DNA from: Asanoa ishikariensis
GTDB taxonomy: Bacteria; Actinomycetota; Actinomycetes; Mycobacteriales; Micromonosporaceae
Direction: 5' to 3'
Assembly: GCF_900107455.1 (NCBI RefSeq)
Contig: NZ_FNQB01000001.1
Location: 1,054,001-1,118,000, forward strand
DNA length: 64,000 nucleotides
This document shows positions 25,319 to 33,150 of the stretch, in pieces. The notes under the pieces were generated by a model. It was given only the letters and a program-made list of their open reading frames with translations, ran no database searches and was not told where the DNA came from. The translations under genes and the position numbers were made by a program. The number at the start of each line of letters is the position of its first letter. Position 1 is the stretch's first letter.

Positions 25319-25341
25319 GGGCGCCGCTGGCGCCCGTTTTG
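25319..25341 (+). terminator. Terminator after the tRNA-Thr/tRNA-Met pair
   Basis: A perfect 7-base stem GGGCGCC/GGCGCCC with a 3-base loop is followed by GTTTTG, 10 bases after tRNA-Met. Confidence 0.8.
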
Positions 25342-25414
25342 CTGGATGACCGGGCCACCAGGTAGTCTGGTCGGCCGGTAGGTTCAACACCCGTTTCGAG
25401 GAAGGCACCCCGCC

Positions 25415-25582
25415 GTGGCCAAGGCGACCGACGTCCGTCCCAAGATCACTTTGGCGTGCACGGAATGCAAGGAGCGGAACTACATCACGCGGAAGAACCG
25501 GCGTAACGACCCGGACCGCATCGAGATGAAGAAGTTCTGCCCGCGCGACGGCCGCCACACCGTGCACCGCGAGACGCGCTAA
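25415..25582 (+). CDS. rpmG: Ribosomal protein L33
   Basis: The 55-residue protein reads [20 protein letters not shown] with a downstream [14 protein letters not shown] end. It is the L33 of the large ribosomal subunit. A CxxC pair is present (CTEC), but the second pair is reduced to a single Cys, giving a partly zinc-free form. The start is GTG at 25415, with GAGGAAGG upstream. A TAGTCT box at about 25363 is a candidate -10. Its position between tRNA-Met and hadA is the conserved actinobacterial one. Confidence 0.94.
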   Translation: MAKATDVRPKITLACTECKERNYITRKNRRNDPDRIEMKKFCPRDGRHTVHRETR

Positions 25583-25718
25583 CCCGCAGCCCAAGCTTCC
25601 ACGGCCGGCACCGCCATCGGCGGGGCCGGCCGTTGTGCTGCCATCGAGCAGGTTGGCAACGCTGCTCTGTCAACACGTAGGCAACGCCGGCCTCCACCGC
25701 ACCTGGCGCACCGCGCTC

Positions 25719-25724
25719 TAGGCT
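25719..25724 (+). promoter_or_regulatory. Candidate leaderless -10 box for hadA
   Basis: TAGGCT lies exactly six bases before the hadA ATG, and no Shine-Dalgarno sequence is present. The geometry matches leaderless actinobacterial promoters. No good -35 is seen. Confidence 0.5.
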
Positions 25725-25730
25725 AGGCAG

Positions 25731-26177
25731 ATGCCCCTGGACCCGTCCCACGTCGGCCGCAGCTACCCGCCGACCCCGGCCTATCTGGTCGGCCGCGAGA
25801 AGATCCGCGAGTTCGCGAAGGCGATCGGCGCGACCGACGCCGCCTACCACGACCCGGACGCGGCCCGGGAGCTTGGCTACGCCGACGTGATCGCGCCGCC
25901 GACGTTCCCGACCGTCGTCTCGTTCGCGTCCAACAACGCGGTCGTCGACGACCCGGACCTGGCGATCGACTACTCCCGCGTGGTGCACGGCGACCAGCGC
26001 TTCCAGTACACGCGGCCGATCGTCGCGGGTGACGAGCTCGTCGGCCGGCAGACCATCGAAGAGATCATCTCGCGCGGTGGACACGACTTCATCACCACGC
26101 GCACCGACATCACCGACGCGTCCGGCGCATCCGTCGCCATCGCGTGGTCGAAGCTCGTCATCCGCGGGGAGGGCTGA
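25731..26177 (+). CDS. hadA: (3R)-hydroxyacyl-ACP dehydratase subunit HadA (MaoC-like, UPF0336)
   Basis: This 148-residue hot-dog-fold protein is the substrate-stabilising subunit of a heterodimeric FAS-II dehydratase that dehydrates 3-hydroxyacyl-ACP. Features are YLVGREKIREFAKAIGA, the HDPDAARELGYADVIAPPTF segment and the HGDQRFQYTRPIVAGDEL segment. It lacks the hydratase Asp-His catalytic pair, which is supplied by HadB encoded three bases downstream. In non-mycolate actinobacteria the pair is thought to serve ordinary fatty acid elongation. The ATG appears leaderless. Confidence 0.93.
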   Translation: MPLDPSHVGRSYPPTPAYLVGREKIREFAKAIGATDAAYHDPDAARELGYADVIAPPTFPTVVSFASNNAVVDDPDLAIDYSRVVHGDQRFQYTRPIVAGDELVGRQTIEEIISRGGHDFITTRTDITDASGASVAIAWSKLVIRGEG

Positions 26178-26180
26178 CGC

Positions 26181-26582
26181 ATGGACCTACCCACGAAGAA
26201 ATACCCGGTGACCCGGGCCGACCTGGTTCGCTACGCGGGCGCGTCGGGCGACTTCAACCCGATCCACTGGAACGAGCGGTTCGCCACCAAGGTGGGCCTG
26301 CCCGGCGTGATCGCCCACGGCATGCTCACCATGGCTCTGGTCGGCCGCGCGGTCACCGAGTGGGCCGGCGCCCCGGACGCCGTTCTCGACTTCTCTGTCC
26401 GGTTCAGCCGACCGGTCCCGGTGCCCGACGACGAGAGCGGCACCGAGATCGAGGTTTCCGCACAGGTGAAGAACACCACCGAAGAGGGTCACACCGTGCT
26501 CGCCATCACGGCCGTCTGCGGGGGCGAAAAGGTGCTCTCCCAGGCACGGGCGACGGTGCGAACCTCCCGGTTGGGAAAGTAG
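26181..26582 (+). CDS. hadB: (3R)-hydroxyacyl-ACP dehydratase subunit HadB (MaoC-like)
   Basis: This 133-residue catalytic subunit pairs with HadA. The hydratase-2 motif is visible as YAGASGDFNPIHWNERFA, containing the catalytic Asp and His, followed by GLPGVIAHGMLTM. It starts three bases after the hadA stop and ends 81 bases before tRNA-Trp. No hadC is present, as in most actinobacteria outside the mycolate producers. Confidence 0.95.
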   Translation: MDLPTKKYPVTRADLVRYAGASGDFNPIHWNERFATKVGLPGVIAHGMLTMALVGRAVTEWAGAPDAVLDFSVRFSRPVPVPDDESGTEIEVSAQVKNTTEEGHTVLAITAVCGGEKVLSQARATVRTSRLGK

Positions 26583-26663
26583 GTCCAGTACCCGTACACT
26601 GGTCCGCCGTGGGGTCCGTGACTCCTGCGACGCTGCTTGCGCTCGTGGGGTTGCACCTCGCAA

Positions 26664-26736
<73 letters not shown>

Positions 26737-26865
26737 CGCCTATGGCCTGACCGGCTTGACGTGGGATTGGTATCGCCGAGCAGGGCCCCTGTCGGTGATC
26801 GGCCAAACCCACTGAGCCGCTAAGGTCGGCGTTACCGAAGCACCACGACCGCGACGGAGGGCGAA

Positions 26866-27246
26866 GTGGCCGAAAAAAATCGGCGCGACGACGAGTTCGC
26901 CGACGACCGCCTTGAGGACGAGGCGTTCGACGACGCTGTCGACGACGACGCCACCGATGAAGACGAACCGGTATCGCGCGGCGGCACCGCAACGCGTTCC
27001 CGCGTCGCCAAGGCCGGTGAAAGCACCAGCAAGCGCACCGAAACCGGTCGCGTGGGATTCTTCGGGCGGATCGCCCGGTTCTTCCGCGAGGTCGTCGCAG
27101 AGCTGCGTAAGGTCATCTGGCCGACCCGCAAGGAGCTGCTGACCTACACGGCCGTGGTGGTCGTGTTCGTCGCGGTGATGCTGGCGATCGTGGCCGTCCT
27201 CGACTTCGGGTTCGCCAAGGGCGTCCTGGCGGTCTTCGGCAACTGA
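26866..27246 (+). CDS. secE: Protein translocase subunit SecE
   Basis: SecE stabilises SecY in the Sec translocon. The protein has 126 residues: a long acidic, probably disordered N-terminus (DDEFADDRLEDEAFDD and following), then the conserved amphipathic helix FFREVVAELRKVIWPTRKEL and a single membrane helix (VVVVFVAVMLAIVAVLDFG). The N-terminal extension is typical of actinobacteria. The GTG start is preceded by GGAGGGCGAA. It is followed by nusG 60 bases later. Confidence 0.95.
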   Translation: MAEKNRRDDEFADDRLEDEAFDDAVDDDATDEDEPVSRGGTATRSRVAKAGESTSKRTETGRVGFFGRIARFFREVVAELRKVIWPTRKELLTYTAVVVVFVAVMLAIVAVLDFGFAKGVLAVFGN

Positions 27247-27306
27247 TGGCGCGGCGCCGCGGCCCCGAACGGCCGGCCGCGCCGGCCAACACACAGACGG
27301 AAGTGA

Positions 27307-28059
27307 ATGAGCGTGCCTGAGTACGACGAGACCGGCGAGACCATCGACGAGCAGTCGTCAGTGGCCACGGCGGACACCGACGGTTCGAGCGAGGCCGCGA
27401 ACAGCGACGCTGAGACCAGCGAAGCGGAGGCCAGCGAGACCGCGCTGGTCGAGCCTGACGACGACTACGACCCGGTTGCCGAGCTTCGGCAGAAGCTGCG
27501 CTACGCGCCCGGCGACTGGTACGTCGTCCACTCCTACGCCGGCTACGAGAACAAGGTCAAGACCAACCTCGAGACCCGGATCACGAGCCTCGACATGGAG
27601 GAGTACATCTTCCAGGTCGAGGTGCCGACCCGCGAAGAGGTCGAGGTCAAGAACGGCAAGCGCCTCCAGGTGCAGAACAAGGTCTTCCCGGGCTACATCC
27701 TGGTCCGGCTGGAGCTGACCCCGGAGTCATACTCCTGCGTGCGCAACACGCCTGGAGTCACCGGCTTCGTCGGCGCCACCGACCGGGCCGACCGCCCCGC
27801 GCCGCTCTCGCTCGACGAGGTGCTCAAGTGGCTGGCGCCGGCGGTCGAGACCGAGCAGACCAAGAAGGCCAAGATCGAGGTCAAGGTCCTCGACTTCGAG
27901 GTCGGCGACTCGGTCACGGTCACCGACGGCGCGTTCGCGTCGCTGCCCGCGACCATCAGCGAGATCAACGCCGACCAGCAGAAGCTCAAGGTGCTTGTTT
28001 CGATCTTCGGTCGCGAGACCCCGGTTGAGCTCAACTTCAACCAGGTCGCGAAGATCTAA
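27307..28059 (+). CDS. nusG: Transcription termination/antitermination protein NusG
   Basis: NusG binds RNA polymerase and couples transcription to ribosomes or Rho. The 250-residue protein begins with an acidic tail of about 60 residues. The NGN domain follows ([20 protein letters not shown] at about 73, [13 protein letters not shown]), and then the C-terminal KOW domain ([20 protein letters not shown]). Length and acidic extension match actinobacterial NusG. The ATG overlaps the phrase GTGAATGAGCGTG, and another start a few codons on is less likely. Confidence 0.96.
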   Translation: MSVPEYDETGETIDEQSSVATADTDGSSEAANSDAETSEAEASETALVEPDDDYDPVAELRQKLRYAPGDWYVVHSYAGYENKVKTNLETRITSLDMEEYIFQVEVPTREEVEVKNGKRLQVQNKVFPGYILVRLELTPESYSCVRNTPGVTGFVGATDRADRPAPLSLDEVLKWLAPAVETEQTKKAKIEVKVLDFEVGDSVTVTDGAFASLPATISEINADQQKLKVLVSIFGRETPVELNFNQVAKI

Positions 28060-28100
28060 AACCGCTGAGTTACGCTTGTACGTCGGCCCGCCGGGGCCGC

Positions 28101-28144
28101 GCTCGACCGTGCGCTTTGCTCCGACCGGTCGAGCAGAGCCCGGC
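28101..28144 (+). promoter_or_regulatory. Stem-loop in the rplK leader
   Basis: GCTCGACCG (28101-28109) pairs with CGGTCGAGC (28136-28144), and flanking GC-rich segments can extend the stem. It lies in the 124-base gap before rplK, where L1 autoregulation or a terminator would be expected. Its function is inferred. Confidence 0.45.
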
Positions 28145-28183
28145 CCCCCGGCCAAGTGAGTCCACCCAAGCCCAGGAAGTGAC

Positions 28184-28615
28184 ATGCCTCCGAAGAAGAA
28201 GCTCGTCAAGACCTTCACGCTGCAGCTGCCGGCGGGTCAGGCGACCCCCGCGCCGCCGGTTGGCCCCGCGCTCGGTCAGCACGGCGTCAACATCATGGAG
28301 TTCTGCAAGCAGTACAACAAGGAGACCGAGGCTCAGCGGGGTGACATCGTCCCGGCCGAGATCAGCGTCTACGAGGACCGGACCTTCACCTTCGTGCTGA
28401 AGACCCCGCCGGCCGCGCGCCTCCTGATCAAGGCCGCCGGCGTGCCCAAGGGTTCCGGCACGCCGCACACCGCGAAGGTCGGCACGGTGAGCCGCGCCCA
28501 GCTGCGCGAGATCGCCGAGCGCAAGATGTCGGACCTCAACGCCAACGACGTAGAGCAGGCCGAGAAGATCATCGCCGGCACCGCCCGGTCGATGGGCATC
28601 ACGGTCCGCGACTAA
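28184..28615 (+). CDS. rplK: Ribosomal protein L11
   Basis: L11 forms the GTPase-associated centre with 23S rRNA and is the thiopeptide-binding region. The 143-residue protein has the N-terminal proline-rich linker [20 protein letters not shown] and the C-terminal rRNA-binding domain ([20 protein letters not shown]). The prolines at the thiopeptide contact site are standard, so no resistance-type change is seen. It is followed by rplA 61 bases later. Confidence 0.97.
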   Translation: MPPKKKLVKTFTLQLPAGQATPAPPVGPALGQHGVNIMEFCKQYNKETEAQRGDIVPAEISVYEDRTFTFVLKTPPAARLLIKAAGVPKGSGTPHTAKVGTVSRAQLREIAERKMSDLNANDVEQAEKIIAGTARSMGITVRD

Positions 28616-28676
28616 TCAGTTCGTGGGAGGGCCGCCGCTGACGCGGTCCGCCATTCACCACAGGAGATAGACAGCA

Positions 28677-29390
28677 ATGACACAGCGCAGTAAGAGTTAC
28701 CGCAAGGCGGCCGAGCAGATCGACCGGGACAAGCTCTACACCCCGGCCGAGGCCGTAAAGCTCACCAAGGGCGCCACCGCCGTCAAGTTCGACCCCACCG
28801 TTGAGGTCGCCATGCGCCTCGGGGTCGACCCGCGCAAGGCTGACCAGATGGTCCGCGGCACGGTCAACCTGCCGCACGGCACCGGCAAGACCGCACGCGT
28901 CATCGTGTTCGCGGCCGGCGCCAAGGCCGAGGAAGCCACCGCGGCCGGAGCCGACGCCGTCGGCACCGACGAGCTGGTCGCCCGCATCCAAGAGGGCTGG
29001 CTCGACTTCGACGCGGCGATCGCCACGCCGGACCAGATGGCCAAAATCGGCCGGATCGCGCGGATCCTGGGCCCGCGCGGCCTGATGCCGAACCCGAAGA
29101 CGGGCACGGTCACCATGGACGTGACCAAGGCCGTCAACGAGATCAAGGGCGGAAAGATCACCTTCCGCGTCGACAAGCACTCGAACCTGCACCTGATCAT
29201 CGGCAAGGCCTCCTTCAGCGAGGAGCAGCTGGTCGACAACTACGCCGCGGTCCTCGACGAGGTCCTGCGCGCCAAGCCGTCGGCCTCCAAGGGCAAGTAC
29301 CTCCGCAAGGTCGTCTTCACGACCACCATGGGCCCGGGCGTCCCGGTCGACCCGAACGTGGTCAAGAACCTGCGCGAGACCGAGGCCTGA
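28677..29390 (+). CDS. rplA: Ribosomal protein L1
   Basis: L1 forms the mobile stalk at the ribosomal E site and can repress its own operon. The 237-residue protein contains [33 protein letters not shown]-like sequence and the signature [33 protein letters not shown] precedes the ATG. A strong terminator follows the stop, so rplKA form a transcription unit separate from rplJL here. Confidence 0.97.
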   Translation: MTQRSKSYRKAAEQIDRDKLYTPAEAVKLTKGATAVKFDPTVEVAMRLGVDPRKADQMVRGTVNLPHGTGKTARVIVFAAGAKAEEATAAGADAVGTDELVARIQEGWLDFDAAIATPDQMAKIGRIARILGPRGLMPNPKTGTVTMDVTKAVNEIKGGKITFRVDKHSNLHLIIGKASFSEEQLVDNYAAVLDEVLRAKPSASKGKYLRKVVFTTTMGPGVPVDPNVVKNLRETEA

Positions 29391-29404
29391 GTTTCAGGTT
29401 TTTG

Positions 29405-29446
29405 ATCGCCCGTCACCCCTCGGGGTGGCGGGCGATTCGCATTTTG
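29405..29446 (+). terminator. Terminator after rplA
   Basis: ATCGCCCGTCACCCC pairs with GGGGTGGCGGGCGAT (15 bases with one wobble) across a 2-base loop, followed by TCGCATTTT. This is a clear intrinsic terminator ending the rplKA unit. Confidence 0.88.
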
Positions 29447-29830
29447 CTCGGGTCCGTCGTGGGTTAGTGGCTCTTGGGCACTGCCCGCCCTGCAAGGGGC
29501 AATCTTTCCCGCCCTGACCCAGTTCATTCGCAGGGATTTCGCCTGCGGTGGATGGGACACAGTCCCTTTGGTCACGGCGCGTCGGACGCTTTGGCCGGTG
29601 GTCGAGGTAGTGGGCATGCTGCGGTCCATGGTGGACGCCGCTCGCGACCGAGCGCCGCGCGTAACCGGCGACGGGCGCGCGCCGCGCGCCGCCGGCGTGG
29701 CTCGGCTCAGGCGGCCGCAGTCGAGACAGACCGCGTCGAGCCGGCAGGTCGGGCGCGGCTGGATTCGGGGTTGCGAGCCAGGTCGAAGCCGCCATCCAAG
29801 ACGGACTTCGTGGATCCAGGCCGCGTCCCC
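29447..29830. other. Gene-free stretch with a segment shared with the rpoC downstream region
   Basis: No convincing gene is present. Bases 29508-29571 align without gaps to 40706-40769; the outer 18-base blocks match at 17 and 15 positions while the middle 28 bases are diverged. The rest (29580-29830) is GC-rich with no recognised feature and leads into the second copy of the 211-bp element. Confidence 0.4.
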
Positions 29831-30041
29831 AACCAAAGCCGCAGCCTAGGGGCGGGTCCCGTTGTCGGGCGTAGCCCTGAAGTCAGGATCTCCGGGCGGT
29901 GACAAGGTGGAGCGCCCCACCGGACGTACGACCTTGTCACCGCCCGGAGATCCTGATGCCCTTGCGAAGTCCGACAACGGGACCCGCCCCGCCCGACCCG
30001 CGGGTCCCCGCAGCTCGGCTGGGGTCCGGGGCAAAGCCCCG
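29831..30041. repeat. Dispersed 211-bp nested-palindrome element, copy 2
   Basis: This is the second copy of the element at 16786-16996, in the same orientation, colinear over 211 bases with about five differences. The outer inverted repeat is at 29849-29868/29971-29990 and the inner at 29883-29908/29931-29956. Both inverted repeats are perfect here too, and the differences lie outside the stems. It ends 60 bases before the ABC transporter gene. Confidence 0.9.
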
Positions 30042-30101
30042 GCGACGCGACCAGCCAACCACGTGTTCCGTTTCCAAGGACGACGTGGGAGAGTCACCGG
30101 C

Positions 30102-30833
30102 GTGCGACTGGACGGCGTTTCCTACCGCTATGGCCGGCGCGGCCCGTGGGTTCTGCGGGAGGTCGACGTCGAGATCCCCGCGGGCGGCACCGTCGTCGTG
30201 CTCGGGCGCAATGGCGCCGGAAAGTCGACCCTCCTGCAACTGGCGGCGGGTGTGTTGCGGCCCAGCAGCGGCGCGATCAAGGAGCGGCCCACCCCGGTCG
30301 GCTGGGTGCCTGAGCGGTTTCCGGCCGACCAACCGTTCACTGTCGTGGGTTACCTGACCGCGATGGCGAGGTTGCACGGCGCCGTCGACCAGAACGCCAT
30401 CGAGGCCTGGGTCGACCGACTCGGGTTGGCGTCCTATCGGGGCACTCGGTTGGGTGAGCTTTCCAAGGGGACCGCGCAGAAGGTCGGCCTCGCGCAGGCA
30501 TTGATCCCCAAGCCGGGTCTGCTCGTGCTCGACGAGCCCTGGGAGGGGCTCGACGCGGCCGCCCGCGAGCTCGTGCCCGGGATCGTTGCCGAGGTGGTCG
30601 CCGCCGGCGGCACAGTGCTCGTCAGTGATCATCGGGGTGAGACCGGGCGGTTGCCTGGCGCCGTCACCTGGACCGTCGCCGATGGCACCGTGGCACAGGG
30701 GGAGCCTCGGCAGGAGCGCGAGATCGCGATCATCGAGATCGCGGTGCCCGCTGACGATGCCGAGGAGACCGCGGCCGCGCTGCGGGCCGATGGGCACGAT
30801 GTGGTCGCTGTGCGCACGAAGGCCGAGGTCTGA
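30102..30833 (+). CDS. ABC transporter ATP-binding protein
   Basis: This 243-residue ATPase has Walker A GRNGAGKST (near residue 35), the signature region LGELSKGTAQKVGLAQAL (a divergent LSGGQ), Walker B LLVLDEPWEGLD and an H-loop LVSDHRGE. It probably powers the adjacent permease for export of an unknown substrate. The GTG at 30102 is chosen because GGGAGAG precedes it and upstream codons fall in the repeat element. Its stop is two bases before the permease ATG. It interrupts the usual adjacency of rplA and rplJ. Confidence 0.9.
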   Translation: MRLDGVSYRYGRRGPWVLREVDVEIPAGGTVVVLGRNGAGKSTLLQLAAGVLRPSSGAIKERPTPVGWVPERFPADQPFTVVGYLTAMARLHGAVDQNAIEAWVDRLGLASYRGTRLGELSKGTAQKVGLAQALIPKPGLLVLDEPWEGLDAAARELVPGIVAEVVAAGGTVLVSDHRGETGRLPGAVTWTVADGTVAQGEPRQEREIAIIEIAVPADDAEETAAALRADGHDVVAVRTKAEV

Positions 30834-30835
30834 GG

Positions 30836-31498
30836 ATGACCGCGCTGGTACGGATGCGGCTCACCGCCTACCTGCGCAGCGGGCGGGCGCTGCCCGGTCT
30901 GCTCGGCACCCTGGTCGTGGTCAGCATCATCTACGGCGGTGGGAAGTCCGATGCCGCTGAGGCGTACGGGTTCTCCGCCGTGGCGCTATTTCCGGTGATC
31001 GCGTGGCAGGCCAAGCTGCTGCTGGACACCGAGCCCGACGTGCAGCGCCGGCTGGCGGTCAGTGCCGTCGGGTTGCGTCGGGAGGTCACCGCCGGGCTGC
31101 TCGCCGCCGGCGTGGTCGGGCTGGTCACCGTCGCGCTGGCGATGGTGCTGCCCTGGCTGGTCGGCGGCATCACGGGGCCGGGTGGCATCGGGGCCGGGCT
31201 GTGGGCGCACGCCGCCGCCCTGGTCGGGGCCGTCGGCCTCGGCGCCCTGGCGAGCCGGCCGATCACCCGGTCGACGCTCTACGGGGTCGCCGTGTTGGTC
31301 ACCGGGTCGGTGCTGGCGATCGTCCTCGGCCTCGACAACTCCGTGGCGCCCTGGCTCGCCCCGCCGCTGATGGCCACCGCCCGCCATCTGGCCGGTCACC
31401 CGGACAGCGCGACCATCCCGGCGCTCACGATCCAGGCCGCGCTGTGGGCTGGTGTGGTGGGTGCGATCTACGCTCGGTTGCGTCGTACCCGGGGCTGA
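30836..31498 (+). CDS. ABC transporter permease-like membrane protein
   Basis: This 220-residue protein has about six membrane helices and no soluble domain. It resembles small ABC-2-type permeases by size and by being encoded immediately after an ABC ATPase. No substrate-specific motif is visible. A TTGGCG/TAGTCT promoter for rplJ begins at its last bases, so ribosomal transcription downstream need not depend on this unit. Confidence 0.75.
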   Translation: MTALVRMRLTAYLRSGRALPGLLGTLVVVSIIYGGGKSDAAEAYGFSAVALFPVIAWQAKLLLDTEPDVQRRLAVSAVGLRREVTAGLLAAGVVGLVTVALAMVLPWLVGGITGPGGIGAGLWAHAAALVGAVGLGALASRPITRSTLYGVAVLVTGSVLAIVLGLDNSVAPWLAPPLMATARHLAGHPDSATIPALTIQAALWAGVVGAIYARLRRTRG

Positions 31499-31499
31499 T

Positions 31500-31528
31500 T
31501 TGGCGCGTGTCGTCGCGTCGCGTAGTCT
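31500..31528 (+). promoter_or_regulatory. Candidate rplJL promoter
   Basis: TTGGCG (31500-31505) and TAGTCT (31523-31528) are separated by 17 bases, matching the principal-sigma pattern. The start would fall near 31535. Confidence 0.55.
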
Positions 31529-31728
31529 TTCCCACGAAGTTCCACCAGAGACCGCTGGTCATCGCGCCGCAAGGCGTGATCGAAGGCTCCGCATCGGGAG
31601 CGGCCCGCGCAGGTTGAACGGTTCGTGAGCCGCGGCCCAGCCGCCCTCCCGCCCCGTGCGCCCTGCGCCAGGGCGTTTCCCATTCTCGGAGCCGAGCAAG
31701 CCAGCTTCGAGCATTTGGAAGGAGGGAC
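31529..31728 (+). promoter_or_regulatory. Long rplJ leader, probable L10 autoregulatory RNA
   Basis: About 190 bases separate the predicted transcription start from the rplJ ATG. They contain paired elements such as AGACCGCTGGTC and a GC-rich stem near 31660 (GCGCCCTGCGCCAGGGCG). Actinobacteria carry an L10(L12)4-binding leader at this place; the assignment rests on position and length, not on a verified fold. GGAAGGAGGG precedes the start codon. Confidence 0.5.
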
Positions 31729-32283
31729 ATGGCGGACAAGCCGGTTCGGGCCGACAAGGCCACCGCCGTCGCCGAGCTCACCGAGCAGTTCCGTAGCTCG
31801 GGCGCCACCGTGCTGACCGAGTACCGGGGCCTGACGGTGTCGCAGCTCACTCAGTTGCGGCGCACGCTGGGCAAGGAAGTCACCTACTCGGTCGCCAAGA
31901 ACACGCTGGCCAAGCGGGCAGCCTCTGAGGCGGGCATCGACGGCATCGAGCAGCTGTTCACCGGTCCTACCGCGCTCACCTTCGTCTCCGGCGACGTCGT
32001 GGAAGCAGCGAAGAGCCTGCGCGAGTTCGCGAAGGCCAACCCGCTTCTCGTCATCAAGGGCGGCGTTTTCGAGGGCAAGGCCATCACGGCCGCAGAGGTC
32101 AACCGCCTCGCCGACCTCGAGTCCCGCGAGGTGCTGCTGGCCAAGCTGGCCGGCGGCATGAAGGCCAACCTGGCCAAGGCCGCGGCCCTGTTCCAGGCGC
32201 CGCTGTCGAAGACCGTCCGTACGGTCGCCGCTCTGCAGGACAAGCGCGAGCAGGAAAGCGCCCCGGTCGCCGACGCGGCCTGA
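31729..32283 (+). CDS. rplJ: Ribosomal protein L10
   Basis: L10 anchors L7/L12 dimers to the ribosome and represses rplJL translation. The 184-residue protein has the N-terminal rRNA-binding domain ([29 protein letters not shown]) and a C-terminal helix that binds L12. The length is typical. rplL follows after 42 bases. Confidence 0.97.
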   Translation: MADKPVRADKATAVAELTEQFRSSGATVLTEYRGLTVSQLTQLRRTLGKEVTYSVAKNTLAKRAASEAGIDGIEQLFTGPTALTFVSGDVVEAAKSLREFAKANPLLVIKGGVFEGKAITAAEVNRLADLESREVLLAKLAGGMKANLAKAAALFQAPLSKTVRTVAALQDKREQESAPVADAA

Positions 32284-32325
32284 GCGCATCACCGACCCAC
32301 GATCTACCAAAAGAGGTAAGGAAAC

Positions 32326-32712
32326 ATGGCGAAGCTCAGCACTGACGAGCTGCTCGACGCGTTCAAGGAGATGACGCTGATCGAGCTCTCTGAGTTCGTG
32401 AAGCAGTTCGAGGAGACCTTCGACGTCAAGGCCGCCGCGCCCGTCGCGGTCGCCGCTGCCGGCCCGGCCGGTGGCGCCGCTGCCGAAGAGGCCGTGGAGC
32501 AGGACGAGTTCGACGTCATCCTCGACGCCGACGGTGGCAAGAAGATCCAGGTCATCAAGGTCGTGCGCGAGCTGACCGGCCTGGGCCTCAAGGAGGCCAA
32601 GGACCTGGTCGAGGCCGCGCCGAAGGCCGTCCTCGAGAAGGCCAACAAGGAGACCGCGGAGAAGGCCAAGGCCAAGCTCGAGGCCGAAGGCGCCAAGGTC
32701 ACCCTCAAGTAA
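32326..32712 (+). CDS. rplL: Ribosomal protein L7/L12
   Basis: L7/L12 is the multicopy stalk protein that recruits translation factors. The 128-residue protein has the N-terminal dimerisation domain, a flexible Ala/Gly-rich hinge (about residues 36-57) and the C-terminal factor-binding domain with [33 protein letters not shown] precedes the ATG. A strong hairpin follows the stop. Confidence 0.97.
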   Translation: MAKLSTDELLDAFKEMTLIELSEFVKQFEETFDVKAAAPVAVAAAGPAGGAAAEEAVEQDEFDVILDADGGKKIQVIKVVRELTGLGLKEAKDLVEAAPKAVLEKANKETAEKAKAKLEAEGAKVTLK

Positions 32713-32729
32713 GTACCGAACCAACCAAC

Positions 32730-32755
32730 GGGCGGCGATCCACGGATCGCCGCCC
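32730..32755 (+). terminator. Terminator after rplL
   Basis: A perfect 12-base stem GGGCGGCGATCC/GGATCGCCGCCC lies 17 bases after the rplL stop. It has little T tail. rpoBC therefore probably depend mainly on their own promoter. Confidence 0.8.
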
Positions 32756-32995
32756 GTCGGCGTACGCTCGAATCGGATCAAGTTCAAAGACCTGGTCCGA
32801 CCCGCGTCATAACCCTTGACGCGGAGTGTGCTGACAGGCACGCTGGCATCAAGCAAGACCTTCCGCGCTTGCAACAGCCACCGGTTGGGTATGGGACACC
32901 AGACCTGATTGAGGTGCAGAAGACGCGTTCTGAGCGGCCAGTGCGGCGCCTACGGGTGCCCCAAGACACGCTCCGCGATCTCCTGCGCTGCGGGC

Positions 32996-33024
32996 TGGAC
33001 AGCGGTTAGCCGTTCGGCTACACT
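32996..33024 (+). promoter_or_regulatory. Candidate rpoB promoter within a 395-base gene-free leader
   Basis: TGGACA (32996-33001) and TACACT (33019-33024) are 17 bases apart, a near-consensus principal-sigma promoter. It would start transcription near 33031, about 120 bases before rpoB. The rest of the 32756-33150 gap contains no gene that I can support. Confidence 0.6.
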
Positions 33025-33150
33025 GCTAGTTTGCCGTGTCTTCCGTCTTTGACCCTGTCCGTAATGTCCATCTGGGCGTTTGCGGGTAGGGCCCGTCGGA
33101 CTGCACGAACAACGGCCGTTTAGCAACACCGGTCCTCGGAAGGACGCATC

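Noticed and set aside
32816-32849. TTGACG at 32816 as the rpoB -35
   Set aside because: No TANNNT lies 16-19 bases downstream; the TGGACA/TACACT pair at 32996-33024 fits better.
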